The notes under the pieces: generated by a model
The model's database searches: none
Told to the model about the DNA's origin: nothing
The model's input: the letters and a program-made list of their open reading frames with translations, nothing else
Assembly: GCA_012962055.1 (NCBI GenBank)
Contig: DTYD01000134.1
Location: 1 to 11,413 of the forward strand
Reading direction: 5' to 3'
DNA from: Hadesarchaea archaeon
GTDB lineage: Archaea; Hadarchaeota; Hadarchaeia; Hadarchaeales; Hadarchaeaceae
Length of the DNA: 11,413 nt
In this document: positions 1 through 6,873 of the stretch, one piece after another
Numbering within the stretch: position 1 is the stretch's first letter
Layout of the letters: each line of letters opens with the position of its first letter
Translations under genes and position numbers: made by a program

Positions 1-12
1 CGATAACTCTGG

Positions 13-261
13 TCAAGAAATTTTCTCGAAGGTGAACATTGTCAGGGTGTTTTTGACCCCTCCGAGTTTATGAATTTTTTGACTCACAGCTGCCGCAACG
101 TCCTCAAACCTATCGAGCTGGATTTTCACCACAATGTCGTGAGGACCTGTAACGCCGTACGCTTCGACCACCCCTGGAATTTTCTTCAGCTTCTCTATTA
201 TCTCGCGAACCTTTCCTGCTTGAGCATCCACAAGTACGAAAGCAAGTGGCATTCTTTTCAC
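13..261 (-). CDS. Stand-alone Lrp/AsnC ligand-binding (RAM) domain protein
   Basis: An 82-residue protein matching only the effector-binding half of Lrp/AsnC regulators; there is no helix-turn-helix ahead of it. The pattern fits the beta-alpha-beta-beta-alpha-beta RAM fold: a first strand AFVLVDAQ, a helix [13 protein letters not shown], the signature [17 protein letters not shown] (residues about 31-47), and a second helix with a closing strand. Family members bind amino acids at dimer interfaces and either modulate full-length Lrp proteins or act as small sensors. The ATG overlaps the stop codon of trpB2 (ATGA), so the two are translationally coupled, which suggests it responds to an amino acid handled by the TrpB2 pathway (inference). 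An alternative start is Met4. The family is clear; ligand and partner are unknown. Confidence 0.88.
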   Translation of the reverse strand: MKRMPLAFVLVDAQAGKVREIIEKLKKIPGVVEAYGVTGPHDIVVKIQLDRFEDVAAAVSQKIHKLGGVKNTLTMFTFEKIS

Positions 262-1619
262 TTCACTTTTGGAACTTTCACTAAAGCTTTTTTTACCTGT
301 TCAGCCGGATACTCATAATCCACTAATTTGCCGTGCAGAAAGGCGTCCCAAGCCCCTAAGTCGAAATATCCATGTCCGCTGTTATTAAATAAGATCACCT
401 TTTCTTTTTTGGTTTCTTTGCACTTCAATGCTTCATCTATTACGCCTTTTACAGCGTGCGCGGTTTCGGGCGCCACAATAAATCCCTCCGCCTGAGCGAA
501 GATTTTGGCAGCTTTGAACACTTCATTTTGGTGATATGCCACGGCTTCCATGTACTTCTCGTTGGTGAGTTTGCAAAGCAGTGGTGCATCTCCGTGATAG
601 CGGAGGCCTCCTGAATGTATCGGTGGCGGCACGAAACTATGGCCGAGGGTGTGCATCTTGAGCAGTGGTGTCGTCTGTGCGGTGTCGCCGAAATCGTATG
701 TATACGGGCCTTTCGTCAGTGTTGGGCATGCTTTGGGCTCGCACGAAACAGCTCTTAACTCCGGCTTCTCCCCCGTGAGTTTATCCGCGACAAATGGAAA
801 AACTAAACCAGAAAAGTTACTTCCTCCCCCCACACACCCAAAAATCACATCTGGGTAGTCTCCCGCCATGTCCATCTGCTTTTTTGCCTCAAGCCCAACA
901 ATGGTCTGGTGGAGCAACACGTGATTGAGTACGCTTCCTAACGAGTACTTCGTGTCGTCGTGGGTCGCAGCATCCTCGATCGCTTCCGATATAGCAATCC
1001 CTAAGCTACCGGGACATTTTGAATCTTCTTTCAACACCTTTTTGCCATATTGCGTTCGTTCGCTCGGGCTCGGGATGCATTCCGCCCCCCAGCTCTCCAT
1101 CATGACGCGTCGATACGGCTTTTGTTCATAACTGACCTTGACCATGTATATCGTGCACTTCAGGTCGAACAACATGGTGCCGAATGCTAGTGCACTGCCC
1201 CACTGCCCGGCGCCAGTTTCGGTTGTGAGCCGCCTTACCCCTTCTTTCATGTTATAATACGCTTGAGCGACCGCGGTGTTCGGCTTGTGGCTTCCAGGCG
1301 GACTGACTCCTTCCCATTTGTAGTATATCTTTGCAGGGGTTTTCAGGGCTTTCTCCAGCCGTTTTGCTCGATAAAGAGGTGTCGGGCGCCACAAGCGGTA
1401 AACATCTCGTACCTCCTCAGGTATCGAAATCCACCTCTCCCGACTGACCTCCTGTTTGATCAACCCCAGGGGGAAAATTCGAGCTAGGGCATCTGGGCCG
1501 ATGGGCTCCTTGGTGGCAGGGTTTAGAGGCGGGTCAAGGGGTGTCGGAAGGTCGGCTTGAATGTTATACCAGGCTTTCGGAATTTCATTTTCGTCGAGCA
1601 GGAATTTCGTTTCCCCCAT
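258..1619 (-). CDS. trpB2: TrpB2-type tryptophan synthase beta chain (PLP enzyme)
   Basis: A 453-residue fold-type II PLP enzyme. TrpB converts indole plus L-serine to L-tryptophan; TrpB2 proteins are longer than TrpB1 and often work without TrpA, some with O-phosphoserine. Visible motifs are [14 protein letters not shown] with the PLP-binding Lys112, ETGAGQWG with the catalytic Glu134 (the W after Q is typical of TrpB2, whereas TrpB1 has H), and the phosphate cup GGGSN at 264-268. The extended N-terminus (about 70 residues before [11 protein letters not shown]) and the insert around 180-235 also fit TrpB2. No trpA or other trp gene is adjacent; instead the stop overlaps the ATG of a RAM-domain protein. 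It is divergent from the LysE gene across 70 bases. A TATA-like element at 1647-1655 would give a leader of only about six bases. Confidence 0.95.
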   Translation of the reverse strand: MGETKFLLDENEIPKAWYNIQADLPTPLDPPLNPATKEPIGPDALARIFPLGLIKQEVSRERWISIPEEVRDVYRLWRPTPLYRAKRLEKALKTPAKIYYKWEGVSPPGSHKPNTAVAQAYYNMKEGVRRLTTETGAGQWGSALAFGTMLFDLKCTIYMVKVSYEQKPYRRVMMESWGAECIPSPSERTQYGKKVLKEDSKCPGSLGIAISEAIEDAATHDDTKYSLGSVLNHVLLHQTIVGLEAKKQMDMAGDYPDVIFGCVGGGSNFSGLVFPFVADKLTGEKPELRAVSCEPKACPTLTKGPYTYDFGDTAQTTPLLKMHTLGHSFVPPPIHSGGLRYHGDAPLLCKLTNEKYMEAVAYHQNEVFKAAKIFAQAEGFIVAPETAHAVKGVIDEALKCKETKKEKVILFNNSGHGYFDLGAWDAFLHGKLVDYEYPAEQVKKALVKVPKVK

Positions 1620-1646
1620 CTGATAACCTTTTTACTGGTACCGCGC

Positions 1647-1655
1647 TATTTTAAT
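1647..1655. promoter_or_regulatory. Possible bidirectional TATA element between trpB2 and lysE-like gene
   Basis: The sequence TATTTTAAT reads as an A/T-rich TATA box on both strands (ATTAAAATA in reverse). Its centre is about 26 bases from a predicted trpB2 transcription start near 1625 and about 26 bases from a predicted LysE start near 1677. Both genes would have short leaders. It is the only good TATA candidate in the 70-base gap. Confidence 0.45.
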
Positions 1656-1689
1656 CTTTTTTGCCCAAAATGTGCATTGAGGAACAAAA

Positions 1690-2328
1690 ATGTTGCAGGC
1701 CCTGGTCCAGCTTCCAATTGGATTTTTCATAGCCCTCTCTGGAGCCCTCATACCCGGCCCGCTGTTGGCGTACACAATGGCAAAATCCTCCACATATGGC
1801 GCGCGGACCGGACCCCTCACCGTGACGGGGCACATCGCGGTGGAGCTTGTCGTTCTCCTGCTTATCGGATTGGGGTCGAGAGTCGTCCTGAGCAGCCAAG
1901 CGTTTCAGGTCGGGTTGGGGGTGGCCGGAGGGGCGCTGCTGGTGATTTTGGGAGCCAGCGGGATCCTCAAGCTCAGAAGGAGCCCCAGTCCAAAAAGCAC
2001 GGCCGTGACAAAGTACCATCCTGTATTGGGCGGCGTGTTGTTCAGCAGCATATTGAACCCCACCGTGATTTTCTGGTGGGCAACGGTCGGGGCCGCGACA
2101 TTGATGGAGGCCTTTCTGATTGCCTCATTGGCCGGCGTCGTTTTCTGGCTCATTGGGCACTTCTTGGCCGACCTCAGCTGGTTCTCATTTGTTTCGCTCT
2201 CGATCGCAAAGGGAAAGAAACTGCTTGGACGCCGTGGTTACCGCACCATCCTCCTTTCCTGCGTGATCGTACTCTTGGTACTGGGTGTTTATTTCAGCGT
2301 CAAGTACGGACTGCTATTGTTGCAATGA
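1690..2328 (+). CDS. LysE/RhtB-family amino-acid exporter-like membrane protein
   Basis: A 212-residue, very hydrophobic protein with about six membrane segments (around residues 5-27, 40-62, 66-88, 110-130, 135-165 and 190-211). The opening GFFIALSGALIPGPLLAYTMA, with the conserved PGP in the first helix, and the later LNPTVIFWWATVGA match the LysE superfamily, whose members export amino acids or related metabolites across the cytoplasmic membrane. A charged cytoplasmic loop LRRSPSPKS follows helix 3. The start is supported by GAGG at 1679-1682, seven bases before the ATG. Divergence from trpB2 with a shared control region makes an aromatic amino acid a tempting substrate, but nothing in the sequence proves this. 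Confidence 0.88.
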   Translation: MLQALVQLPIGFFIALSGALIPGPLLAYTMAKSSTYGARTGPLTVTGHIAVELVVLLLIGLGSRVVLSSQAFQVGLGVAGGALLVILGASGILKLRRSPSPKSTAVTKYHPVLGGVLFSSILNPTVIFWWATVGAATLMEAFLIASLAGVVFWLIGHFLADLSWFSFVSLSIAKGKKLLGRRGYRTILLSCVIVLLVLGVYFSVKYGLLLLQ

Positions 2329-2408
2329 TAGCAGAAAAAGGGCATTGGTGCCGTTTGCCGTCGATGGTGTTATTACAGCATCGAGCTGCGCGTGGTCACC
2401 CTTCTTGC

Positions 2409-2984
2409 CTAACCACTGGCGAGCCTTACACCTGCCTCTAGAGCATCCTTCATAGCTGTGGGGTGCTCCATGATATTCTCTTTCTCCTCAATTTTTAAAA
2501 ACAACAGGTCGCCTACGTGCCTCACCCCGATGGTTGTAAAAAAAGCTTTCACGGTCGCAACCGCCCCCCCGAACAAATCCGGGCGAGCCATGCTCCCGAC
2601 GGACACGAAGAATCCCGTGCGGCCCTCCTTTCCGAATTTTTTCTTCAGCTTAAACCTCTTGACCCAGATGGCCTGACAGCGATCTATCATGGATTTCGGT
2701 TGTGCGGGAAGCCCCATGAAATAGATGGGCGATGCTAGGATGATAACGTCTGATTTGAGCAATTTTTTGTAAATCCATTTCATATCGTCGTTAATGGGAC
2801 ACGCACCTGCTTTCTCGCACTTGCCACATGAATTGCATGGAGTTACCTTAAACTCACACAGGTAAATTTTCTCCACGCGCGCGCCCTTCATCCTTGCACC
2901 TCTGAGCACCTGGTCCAGTAACCTGTCTGTGCTTCCACCCTTCACTGGACTCCCCGCTATTGCCAAGATCGTTTTTTTTGTCAC
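2409..2984 (-). CDS. Iron-sulfur flavoprotein (Isf-like, NADPH-dependent FMN reductase fold)
   Basis: A 191-residue flavodoxin-like protein. It begins with a beta strand and the FMN phosphate loop GSPVKGGST (11-19), has the compact cysteine motif C50-x2-C53-x2-C56-x5-C62 typical of archaeal iron-sulfur flavoproteins such as Methanosarcina Isf, and carries SPIYFMGLPAQPKSMIDRC near residues 94-112. Isf proteins bind FMN and one [4Fe-4S] cluster and move electrons in the cytoplasm, often linked to oxidative-stress reduction of O2 or peroxide. The start is GTG with GGTG five bases upstream. It follows the Gfo/Idh/MocA-type gene by 17 bases on the same strand, so the two are probably co-transcribed. 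It converges with the LysE gene, leaving 80 bases between stops. Confidence 0.9.
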   Translation of the reverse strand: MTKKTILAIAGSPVKGGSTDRLLDQVLRGARMKGARVEKIYLCEFKVTPCNSCGKCEKAGACPINDDMKWIYKKLLKSDVIILASPIYFMGLPAQPKSMIDRCQAIWVKRFKLKKKFGKEGRTGFFVSVGSMARPDLFGGAVATVKAFFTTIGVRHVGDLLFLKIEEKENIMEHPTAMKDALEAGVRLASG

Positions 2985-3001
2985 GGGTACACCACGATGC
3001 T

Positions 3002-4039
3002 TTAATCAAAGTGGACTTCTCTACCGGTTTTTGATGATTCCAAAATAGCCAGCGACATTTTCAACGCTTTCTTTGCATCCTGCAATTTCACGACCGGTTT
3101 CTCGCGCCCGATCACCACGGACTTAATGAAGTACTCGTCCTGTGGCCTGTGGCCCCATCTCTCCGGACGGGCCAGCTCGAATGACCATTCCTTCTGTCCC
3201 TCTTTTCCAGACCAGAGGATGACCTTCTCGGGACCATCCGCCACGACAGCGCCCCCATTCTCGCCAATTATCTCCATCTTCATAGGAGGCCCCATGCTGC
3301 GCGCAACGCTGCCGCTGAACTCGTTTACCCACGTAACCCCGTTCATGAATTTTATCACGTTCGCCACGGTGTAACCCAAAGTGCCAAACTGCGGTAGCTC
3401 TTGCCATTTAACTGTCGCATACAGGGAGATAGGTTCAGAGTTCAAAAGCCAGCGGGCTAGGTCCATGCAGAACACCGTCATGGTCGGTATCGGCCCGCCG
3501 CTCTCTTTATCCCAGATCCAAGACCCGCGCGGCCACTGCCTTGCGAGACTATCTGCGGGCACGAATTCTCTGAAATGGACAAACGTTGGAGCCCCGATTT
3601 CGCCCCCGTCGATGAGTTCTTTAGATTTTCTGAAGCACGGGGCGAAGCGGTAGCAGTGGCCCGGCATCACCCTAGCACCCCTTTCTTCTGCTAACTTGTC
3701 AAGTTGATCTATCACTTCCGGGGTGCCACCCGGAGGACATTCGACGATGGTGGGCTTTCCAGATTGGATAATTTTGCCGGCAATGGGTTCAACGAATCTC
3801 GGAGGAATGGCACAAACGACAGCGGTGACCTCCGGGTCCTCAAGCATTTTTCCAAGATCGGTATAATATTTTTCAACCCCGGCGCCCAGCTTTTTTGTGA
3901 ACTCGCTGAACCTGACGTGCTCCTCGGGAAACTTTGACCACGCAGCGACCATCCTTACCTCCGGTATGCTGTTCAAAGCTCTGAAGTGAAATCTGGCCAT
4001 GAAGCCCAGCCCTGCATGACCTACTCCTACTTCCGCCAT
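3002..4039 (-). CDS. Gfo/Idh/MocA-family oxidoreductase homologue with altered active site
   Basis: A 345-residue protein with an N-terminal Rossmann domain (EVGVGHAGLGFMARFHFRAL, residues 3-22) and the C-terminal alpha/beta domain of the Gfo/Idh/MocA family, NAD(P)-dependent sugar or polyol oxidoreductases. Family landmarks are recognisable (MPGHCYRFAP at 125-134, IGAP at 148-151), but the usual EKP motif reads ECP at 100-102, removing the catalytic lysine, and the usual D-x3-H-x2-D segment reads TMTVFCMD, losing both Asp and His. I chose the ATG at 4039 because a TTTTAAAT box at 4061-4068 is placed exactly for a leaderless start there. A longer reading from 4120 would run into the transposon remnant and adds no family sequence. 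It is probably in an operon with the downstream Isf-like gene. Confidence 0.88.
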   Translation of the reverse strand: MAEVGVGHAGLGFMARFHFRALNSIPEVRMVAAWSKFPEEHVRFSEFTKKLGAGVEKYYTDLGKMLEDPEVTAVVCAIPPRFVEPIAGKIIQSGKPTIVECPPGGTPEVIDQLDKLAEERGARVMPGHCYRFAPCFRKSKELIDGGEIGAPTFVHFREFVPADSLARQWPRGSWIWDKESGGPIPTMTVFCMDLARWLLNSEPISLYATVKWQELPQFGTLGYTVANVIKFMNGVTWVNEFSGSVARSMGPPMKMEIIGENGGAVVADGPEKVILWSGKEGQKEWSFELARPERWGHRPQDEYFIKSVVIGREKPVVKLQDAKKALKMSLAILESSKTGREVHFD

Positions 4040-4060
4040 CACACATAGTTTTGGGATTAG

Positions 4061-4068
4061 ATTTAAAA
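4061..4068 (-). promoter_or_regulatory. TATA box for the Gfo/Idh/MocA-type gene
   Basis: On the minus strand this reads TTTTAAAT. Its centre lies about 26 bases before the ATG at 4039, which fits a leaderless archaeal transcript. It decides the start codon of that gene. Confidence 0.6.
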
Positions 4069-4206
4069 CATGTTGGGTCGGGAATTGATCCGGATCACTA
4101 TGTGGTGATGGGGTCGCCAATATAGCGGGGGGGCGCCAAAATCCCCGAAACTGGGCGAGGGCCGTAATTTAACTCTGTCGGAAGTCCCCCTGCGAAAGCT
4201 GAGGAA

Positions 4207-4467
4207 TGAGGGCCGAAAATCATATATTCTCCGTCCACGCCAGTTTCTTCCGAAAGGTGGGGGGGCCACCTCGAACCTAACGCCTGTGGAGACCGAGACC
4301 TTAGTAACCCTAAAAATCGCATGGCTGAAAGATGCCCTCCGCGAAGGGGATCGGGTGTGGCCGTAGAAGCAGGAATCTGCAGTACGGAAGGAAAAGCTTC
4401 CACGAAACGCTCCCCGAGCAGAGGCCGTGAGGGAGTAACGCGAAGCAGGGGTGGAAGCCCCTTGTGA
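4207..4467 (+). pseudogene. tnpB: Remnant of the C-terminal tail of a TnpB (OrfB) protein
   Basis: The frame is open from about 4207 to the TGA at 4465-4467. It encodes GGHLEPNACGD, then GVAVEAGICS, and ends RSRGGSPL. NACGD followed some tens of residues later by an EAG motif is the low-complexity tail seen on many archaeal TnpB proteins after the zinc-ribbon and last RuvC motif. Everything upstream (RuvC D and E motifs, zinc ribbon) is missing, so no RNA-guided nuclease is encoded here. A second frame, with LTPVETETL, also resembles TnpB tails, so a frame disruption inside the tail is possible. This stretch would have survived because it overlaps the right-end RNA. Confidence 0.55.
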
Positions 4468-4487
4468 AAGCGAGGGGAGGAGGTCAC
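4345..4487 (+). ncRNA. Candidate omegaRNA-like structured right end
   Basis: TnpB guide (omega) RNAs derive from the 3' end of tnpB and the element's right end. This stretch has a series of hairpins: CCGTA/TACGG (4361-4365 with 4383-4387) enclosing GCAG/CTGC (4369-4372 with 4377-4380), GGAAG/CTTCC (4386-4390 with 4397-4401), CTCCC/GGGAG around 4410-4435, and the terminal CCCCTTG/CGAGGGG stem. If it is an omegaRNA, bases directly after about 4487 would be the guide. No expression evidence is available and no local TnpB exists. Confidence 0.4.
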
Positions 4488-4526
4488 GTTTGGACAACTT
4501 CTTGATGGTATAGGTCTTTGAGAGAC

Positions 4527-5642
4527 TCAGCCGCCCTTCCCACTAGCCCCCGGGCGCTCCACCAACCACACGGGAGCGAGTTTGTTCATCCTGCGCATTA
4601 TCTCTAACTCCTTGGCTGCCATCTTCTTTTTCGCCTCGGCCTCTCGTCTGACTTCTTCGATACCGGGTTTGATCCTGCTTAATTCAATCGCGTTGAATTT
4701 TCTGAATTTCTTCGCCGTATCGATGGCTTCTTCGCCCACGGGAGTGCGGATGATCACCGTCGAGCGTCCGGGGGGGGAACCAGCCGCGCCCACCGAAATA
4801 TCAGCCAGTTCAGCAGCGAAGTCTGTACAAATTTTACAAGGCAGGTCCGTGTACCGCTTCACCGCGCTTAGGGCGAGTTCCCTTTTTGGTTTTCGCCTGC
4901 GGTAGATTATGAACCTGTTATCTTTTATGTCAAACTTGGCTACCTCTGCGAGAGGGGTGTGGAGCTGCCTGTCAACGATGTTTTTCAGGAACCTGTCGTA
5001 TCCCACAACCCCTCCACAGAAGAGTCCAATCCGAAGTTTGATGGCGTCGGCGAGGTGCCGGTTAGTTGGGTCCGAGAACTTCATCCTCCAAGCGGCGAGA
5101 ATCTGGCAAGGGAGACCAACAACCGCCACGCGTTTGCAATAGTAGAGGTCAACGGCATCGCGCAATCCCAGAAACACAGGGGATCGAGAATATTTGTTGC
5201 CGGCGCATTCGATTAGTTCCTCGGTATTCGTTGCGACCCGCGCTACTGGACGCCAAGGCTCCTCGGCTGTTCCCGTCACCGCGGCCCCATCGATGTAACC
5301 ATCCTCCAAAAGGGACCCTATAAGTGCTGTGACCGCTCCTCCATCCTGACACTTTGTTCTTATTTTTATATTCGAGCTTTCGACAGATAGGACCCAAGTA
5401 TACGTACCCAGCAGTTTATCCTGTGGCTGTCCTTTGAATATTTTCATTTGGAGCGTTTTTGGTCCTACAATTTCAGGACACACACCGTAACATATTCCAC
5501 AGTTGATGCATCCCTTTGTCAGTGCGGGGAGTTCTTTTTTTAACTCCAAACACTTCACGGGACATGCGGCCACGCATGCTGCGCACCCCATACAAAAATC
5601 AGGCTTGACCACCTCCTCAACTAGGTGATTAAATACCTTCAC
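4527..5642 (-). CDS. FrhB/FdhB-family F420-type oxidoreductase with N-terminal 2[4Fe-4S] ferredoxin domain
   Basis: A 371-residue protein. Two ferredoxin motifs open it: C17-x2-C20-x2-C23-x3-C27-P and C45-x2-C48-x2-C51-x3-C55-P, so it should bind two [4Fe-4S] clusters. Then comes the FrhB_FdhB N-terminal signature KCQDGGAVTALIGSLLEDGYID (98-119), and after it the C-terminal domain with ICTDFAAELADISVGAAG. Family members bind FAD and pass electrons between coenzyme F420 (or ferredoxin) and partner enzymes such as hydrogenases, formate dehydrogenase, sulfite reductase or glutamate synthase. The start is GTG, 4 bases after the gcvT stop, so it is co-transcribed with gcvT. The partner catalytic subunit is not in the window. 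The C-terminal 40 residues are charged and probably helical. Confidence 0.9.
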   Translation of the reverse strand: MKVFNHLVEEVVKPDFCMGCAACVAACPVKCLELKKELPALTKGCINCGICYGVCPEIVGPKTLQMKIFKGQPQDKLLGTYTWVLSVESSNIKIRTKCQDGGAVTALIGSLLEDGYIDGAAVTGTAEEPWRPVARVATNTEELIECAGNKYSRSPVFLGLRDAVDLYYCKRVAVVGLPCQILAAWRMKFSDPTNRHLADAIKLRIGLFCGGVVGYDRFLKNIVDRQLHTPLAEVAKFDIKDNRFIIYRRRKPKRELALSAVKRYTDLPCKICTDFAAELADISVGAAGSPPGRSTVIIRTPVGEEAIDTAKKFRKFNAIELSRIKPGIEEVRREAEAKKKMAAKELEIMRRMNKLAPVWLVERPGASGKGG

Positions 5643-5646
5643 CGTC

Positions 5647-6762
5647 TCACCGCCTCAAATGTCCATATCGTGCCGGATCGTAAAAAGGCCAGTTGACGAC
5701 CTCGGCGCCACGTTTCTTACCGCGAATCTCAACAGATGCCTTGTCTCCTTTTTTCAATCCGGGCCTGGCGTAGCCCATTGCGACCCCTGTTTTGAGCAAC
5801 GGGGAAAAAGCCCCCGAGGTGACCGTTCCAATTTTTTCATCCTCATCGAAAATTCCGTATCTTGGTCTTGGTACACACGGCTCTAGCATTTTCAAACCTG
5901 TTCGAAGACGCTTGAGTTCAGCATTTTTTTCTTTTAAAGCAGCACGCCCTACGAATTCGCCTTTATCAAACTCCACCACAAAACCAATACTGGCCTCGAA
6001 CGGCGTGGTTTTCTCGTCTAATTCGTTACCGTAAAGGCAAAGACCGGCCTCTATACGTATTGTGTCACGTGCGCCAAGTCCACATGGTTTGATCCCTGTA
6101 TTTTTACCAGATCGAAGCAATGTGTTCCAGACCTTCTCAGCCCTTGCAGGATTGGTGGAGGACACGTCAAAAATAAAGAGTTCGAAACCATCCTCCCCGG
6201 TGTATCCGCTCCTGCTCACAAGCATTTTTACACCGGCAACCCCGCTTCGTGTCACTTTGTACCGTTTGAGCTGGGAGAGGTCAAATTCAATGAGTGGTCG
6301 AAGAACTTTCTCTGCATTAGGCCCCTGAAGGGCTAACGTGACCGTGGTTGGAGAGATGTCCTCGACTATGACTTCTCCGCCACGATGCTGTGTGAACCAG
6401 CGATTCAGCTTTTCAGTGTTTACGGCGTTGCAGACTACAATAAATTCCTGTTCTCCAATTTTGTGGATTAGTATATCATCTTTAATGCCTCCTCGTTCGT
6501 TTAAGACGGTTGAATAACGAACATCCCCGACAGCAAGTTTGGCCACATTGTTAGAGGCAACATACTGGAGAAAGTCGGTTGCCCCTTGCCCCCGTACTCT
6601 AAACTTACCCATGTGGCTTACGTCAAAGAGCCCGACCGTTTCGCGCACGGCCAAGTGTTCTTCGACCATGGAGGTGTACTTAAGCGGCATTTCCCATCCT
6701 GCGAACTCAACGAACTCCGCCCCGAGCGAGCGATGAACACGATCCAGTGGGAGTTGTTTCAT
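5647..6762 (-). CDS. gcvT: Glycine cleavage system T protein (aminomethyltransferase)
   Basis: A 371-residue protein of normal length for GcvT. The enzyme releases ammonia from the aminomethyl group carried on H protein and passes the one-carbon unit to a tetrahydropterin. Conserved landmarks are the N-terminal LGAEFVEFAGWEMPL, DVSHMGKF (47-54), GGIKDD with the catalytic Asp pair at 95-96, LALQGPNA, SRSGYTGEDGFELF, and the C-terminal barrel with GTVTSGAFSPLLKTGVAMGY. The ATG has GGTG upstream and a TATA-like box at 6793-6801. No gcvP, gcvH or lpd gene is in the window; the gene is instead followed by the FrhB-like protein. It diverges from the Isc-type locus. Confidence 0.95.
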   Translation of the reverse strand: MKQLPLDRVHRSLGAEFVEFAGWEMPLKYTSMVEEHLAVRETVGLFDVSHMGKFRVRGQGATDFLQYVASNNVAKLAVGDVRYSTVLNERGGIKDDILIHKIGEQEFIVVCNAVNTEKLNRWFTQHRGGEVIVEDISPTTVTLALQGPNAEKVLRPLIEFDLSQLKRYKVTRSGVAGVKMLVSRSGYTGEDGFELFIFDVSSTNPARAEKVWNTLLRSGKNTGIKPCGLGARDTIRIEAGLCLYGNELDEKTTPFEASIGFVVEFDKGEFVGRAALKEKNAELKRLRTGLKMLEPCVPRPRYGIFDEDEKIGTVTSGAFSPLLKTGVAMGYARPGLKKGDKASVEIRGKKRGAEVVNWPFYDPARYGHLRR

Positions 6763-6792
6763 CTCACACCTAGAATGCGGTGATTAGTATGC

Positions 6793-6801
6793 AAATTAAA
6801 C
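6793..6801 (-). promoter_or_regulatory. TATA-like box for gcvT
   Basis: On the minus strand this reads GTTTAATTT, centred about 26 bases before a predicted start near 6771. That would give a short leader carrying GGTGTGAG (6763-6770) directly before the ATG. The placement is reasonable but the match is only moderate. Confidence 0.45.
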
Positions 6802-6833
6802 TTTGCGCGTAAATTGGTGATATCCAAACCAAG

Positions 6834-6841
6834 TTTTTTAA
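6834..6841 (+). promoter_or_regulatory. TATA-like box for the IscS-like gene
   Basis: TTTTTTAA lies 36 bases before the chosen ATG (6874). A start of transcription near 6864 would leave a leader of about ten bases. The inverted-repeat operator at 6848-6860 falls between this box and the predicted start. Confidence 0.5.
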
Positions 6842-6847
6842 GTATGC

Positions 6848-6860
6848 ATAACACCGTTAT
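6848..6860 (+). promoter_or_regulatory. Operator candidate ATAAC-N3-GTTAT ahead of the isc-type operon
   Basis: ATAAC ACC GTTAT is a perfect 5-3-5 inverted repeat. The same repeat with a different three-base spacer occurs ahead of the HTH regulator (10265-10277), and 11 of the 13 positions agree between the two copies. In both places it lies just downstream of the TATA box, where a bound protein would block RNA polymerase. I infer it is the binding site of the adjacent COG2522-type regulator. Confidence 0.6.
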
Positions 6861-6873
6861 ATTTTGGATTCAA

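Larger units (their letters stand above)
4090..4487 (+). mobile_element. Miniature or decayed IS200/IS605-family element
   Basis: This gene-free stretch has the architecture of an IS200/IS605 element reduced to about 0.4 kb. On the left, TTGAT (4085-4089), a pentanucleotide used as target by some members, is followed by a subterminal hairpin with ATCAC/GTGAT arms (4094-4098 and 4105-4109). On the right is the hairpin CCCCTTG/CGAGGGG (4459-4477) followed by GGAGGAGGTCAC, a layout typical of IS605-family right ends. Between them lies the tail of a tnpB frame. There is no tnpA and no TnpB catalytic core, so any movement would need a transposase in trans. Exact ends are uncertain: another TTGAT lies at 4502-4506. 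It sits between two minus-strand genes and breaks neither. Confidence 0.62.

Noticed and set aside
2329..2408. Terminator hairpin between lysE-like and Isf-like stops
   Set aside because: Only a 4-base stem (GGCA/TGCC) without a T run can be drawn, which is too weak to call.
1557..2441. Long plus-strand open frame overlapping the trpB2 start and the LysE gene
   Set aside because: It is out of frame with the clear LysE protein, has a composition unlike a folded protein and covers a promoter region.
4040..4120. N-terminal extension of the Gfo/Idh/MocA-type protein from an ATG-like start at 4120
   Set aside because: The extra 27 residues have no family character, run into the IS605-like hairpin, and lie upstream of a TATA box that fits the ATG at 4039.
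4063..4497. Two long minus-strand open frames across the transposon remnant
   Set aside because: They are arginine- and serine-rich shadows of a GC-rich structured region with no recognisable domain, and the TnpB signal is on the opposite strand.
4100..4500. RNase P RNA or another large housekeeping RNA
   Set aside because: The stretch is structured and GC-rich, but the fragment resembling GAGGAAAGUC is imperfect and the other conserved RNase P segments are missing. The TnpB-tail frame and IS605-like ends explain it better.
4502..4506. Second TTGAT as a target duplication of the IS605-like element
   Set aside because: IS200/IS605 elements do not duplicate their target and the site lies 15 bases past the natural right-end hairpin; it may be coincidence or shift the boundary slightly.
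6814..6873. Longer start for the IscS-like protein
   Set aside because: It would put the TATA box and operator inside the gene; family members start at about the MKVYLDN position.
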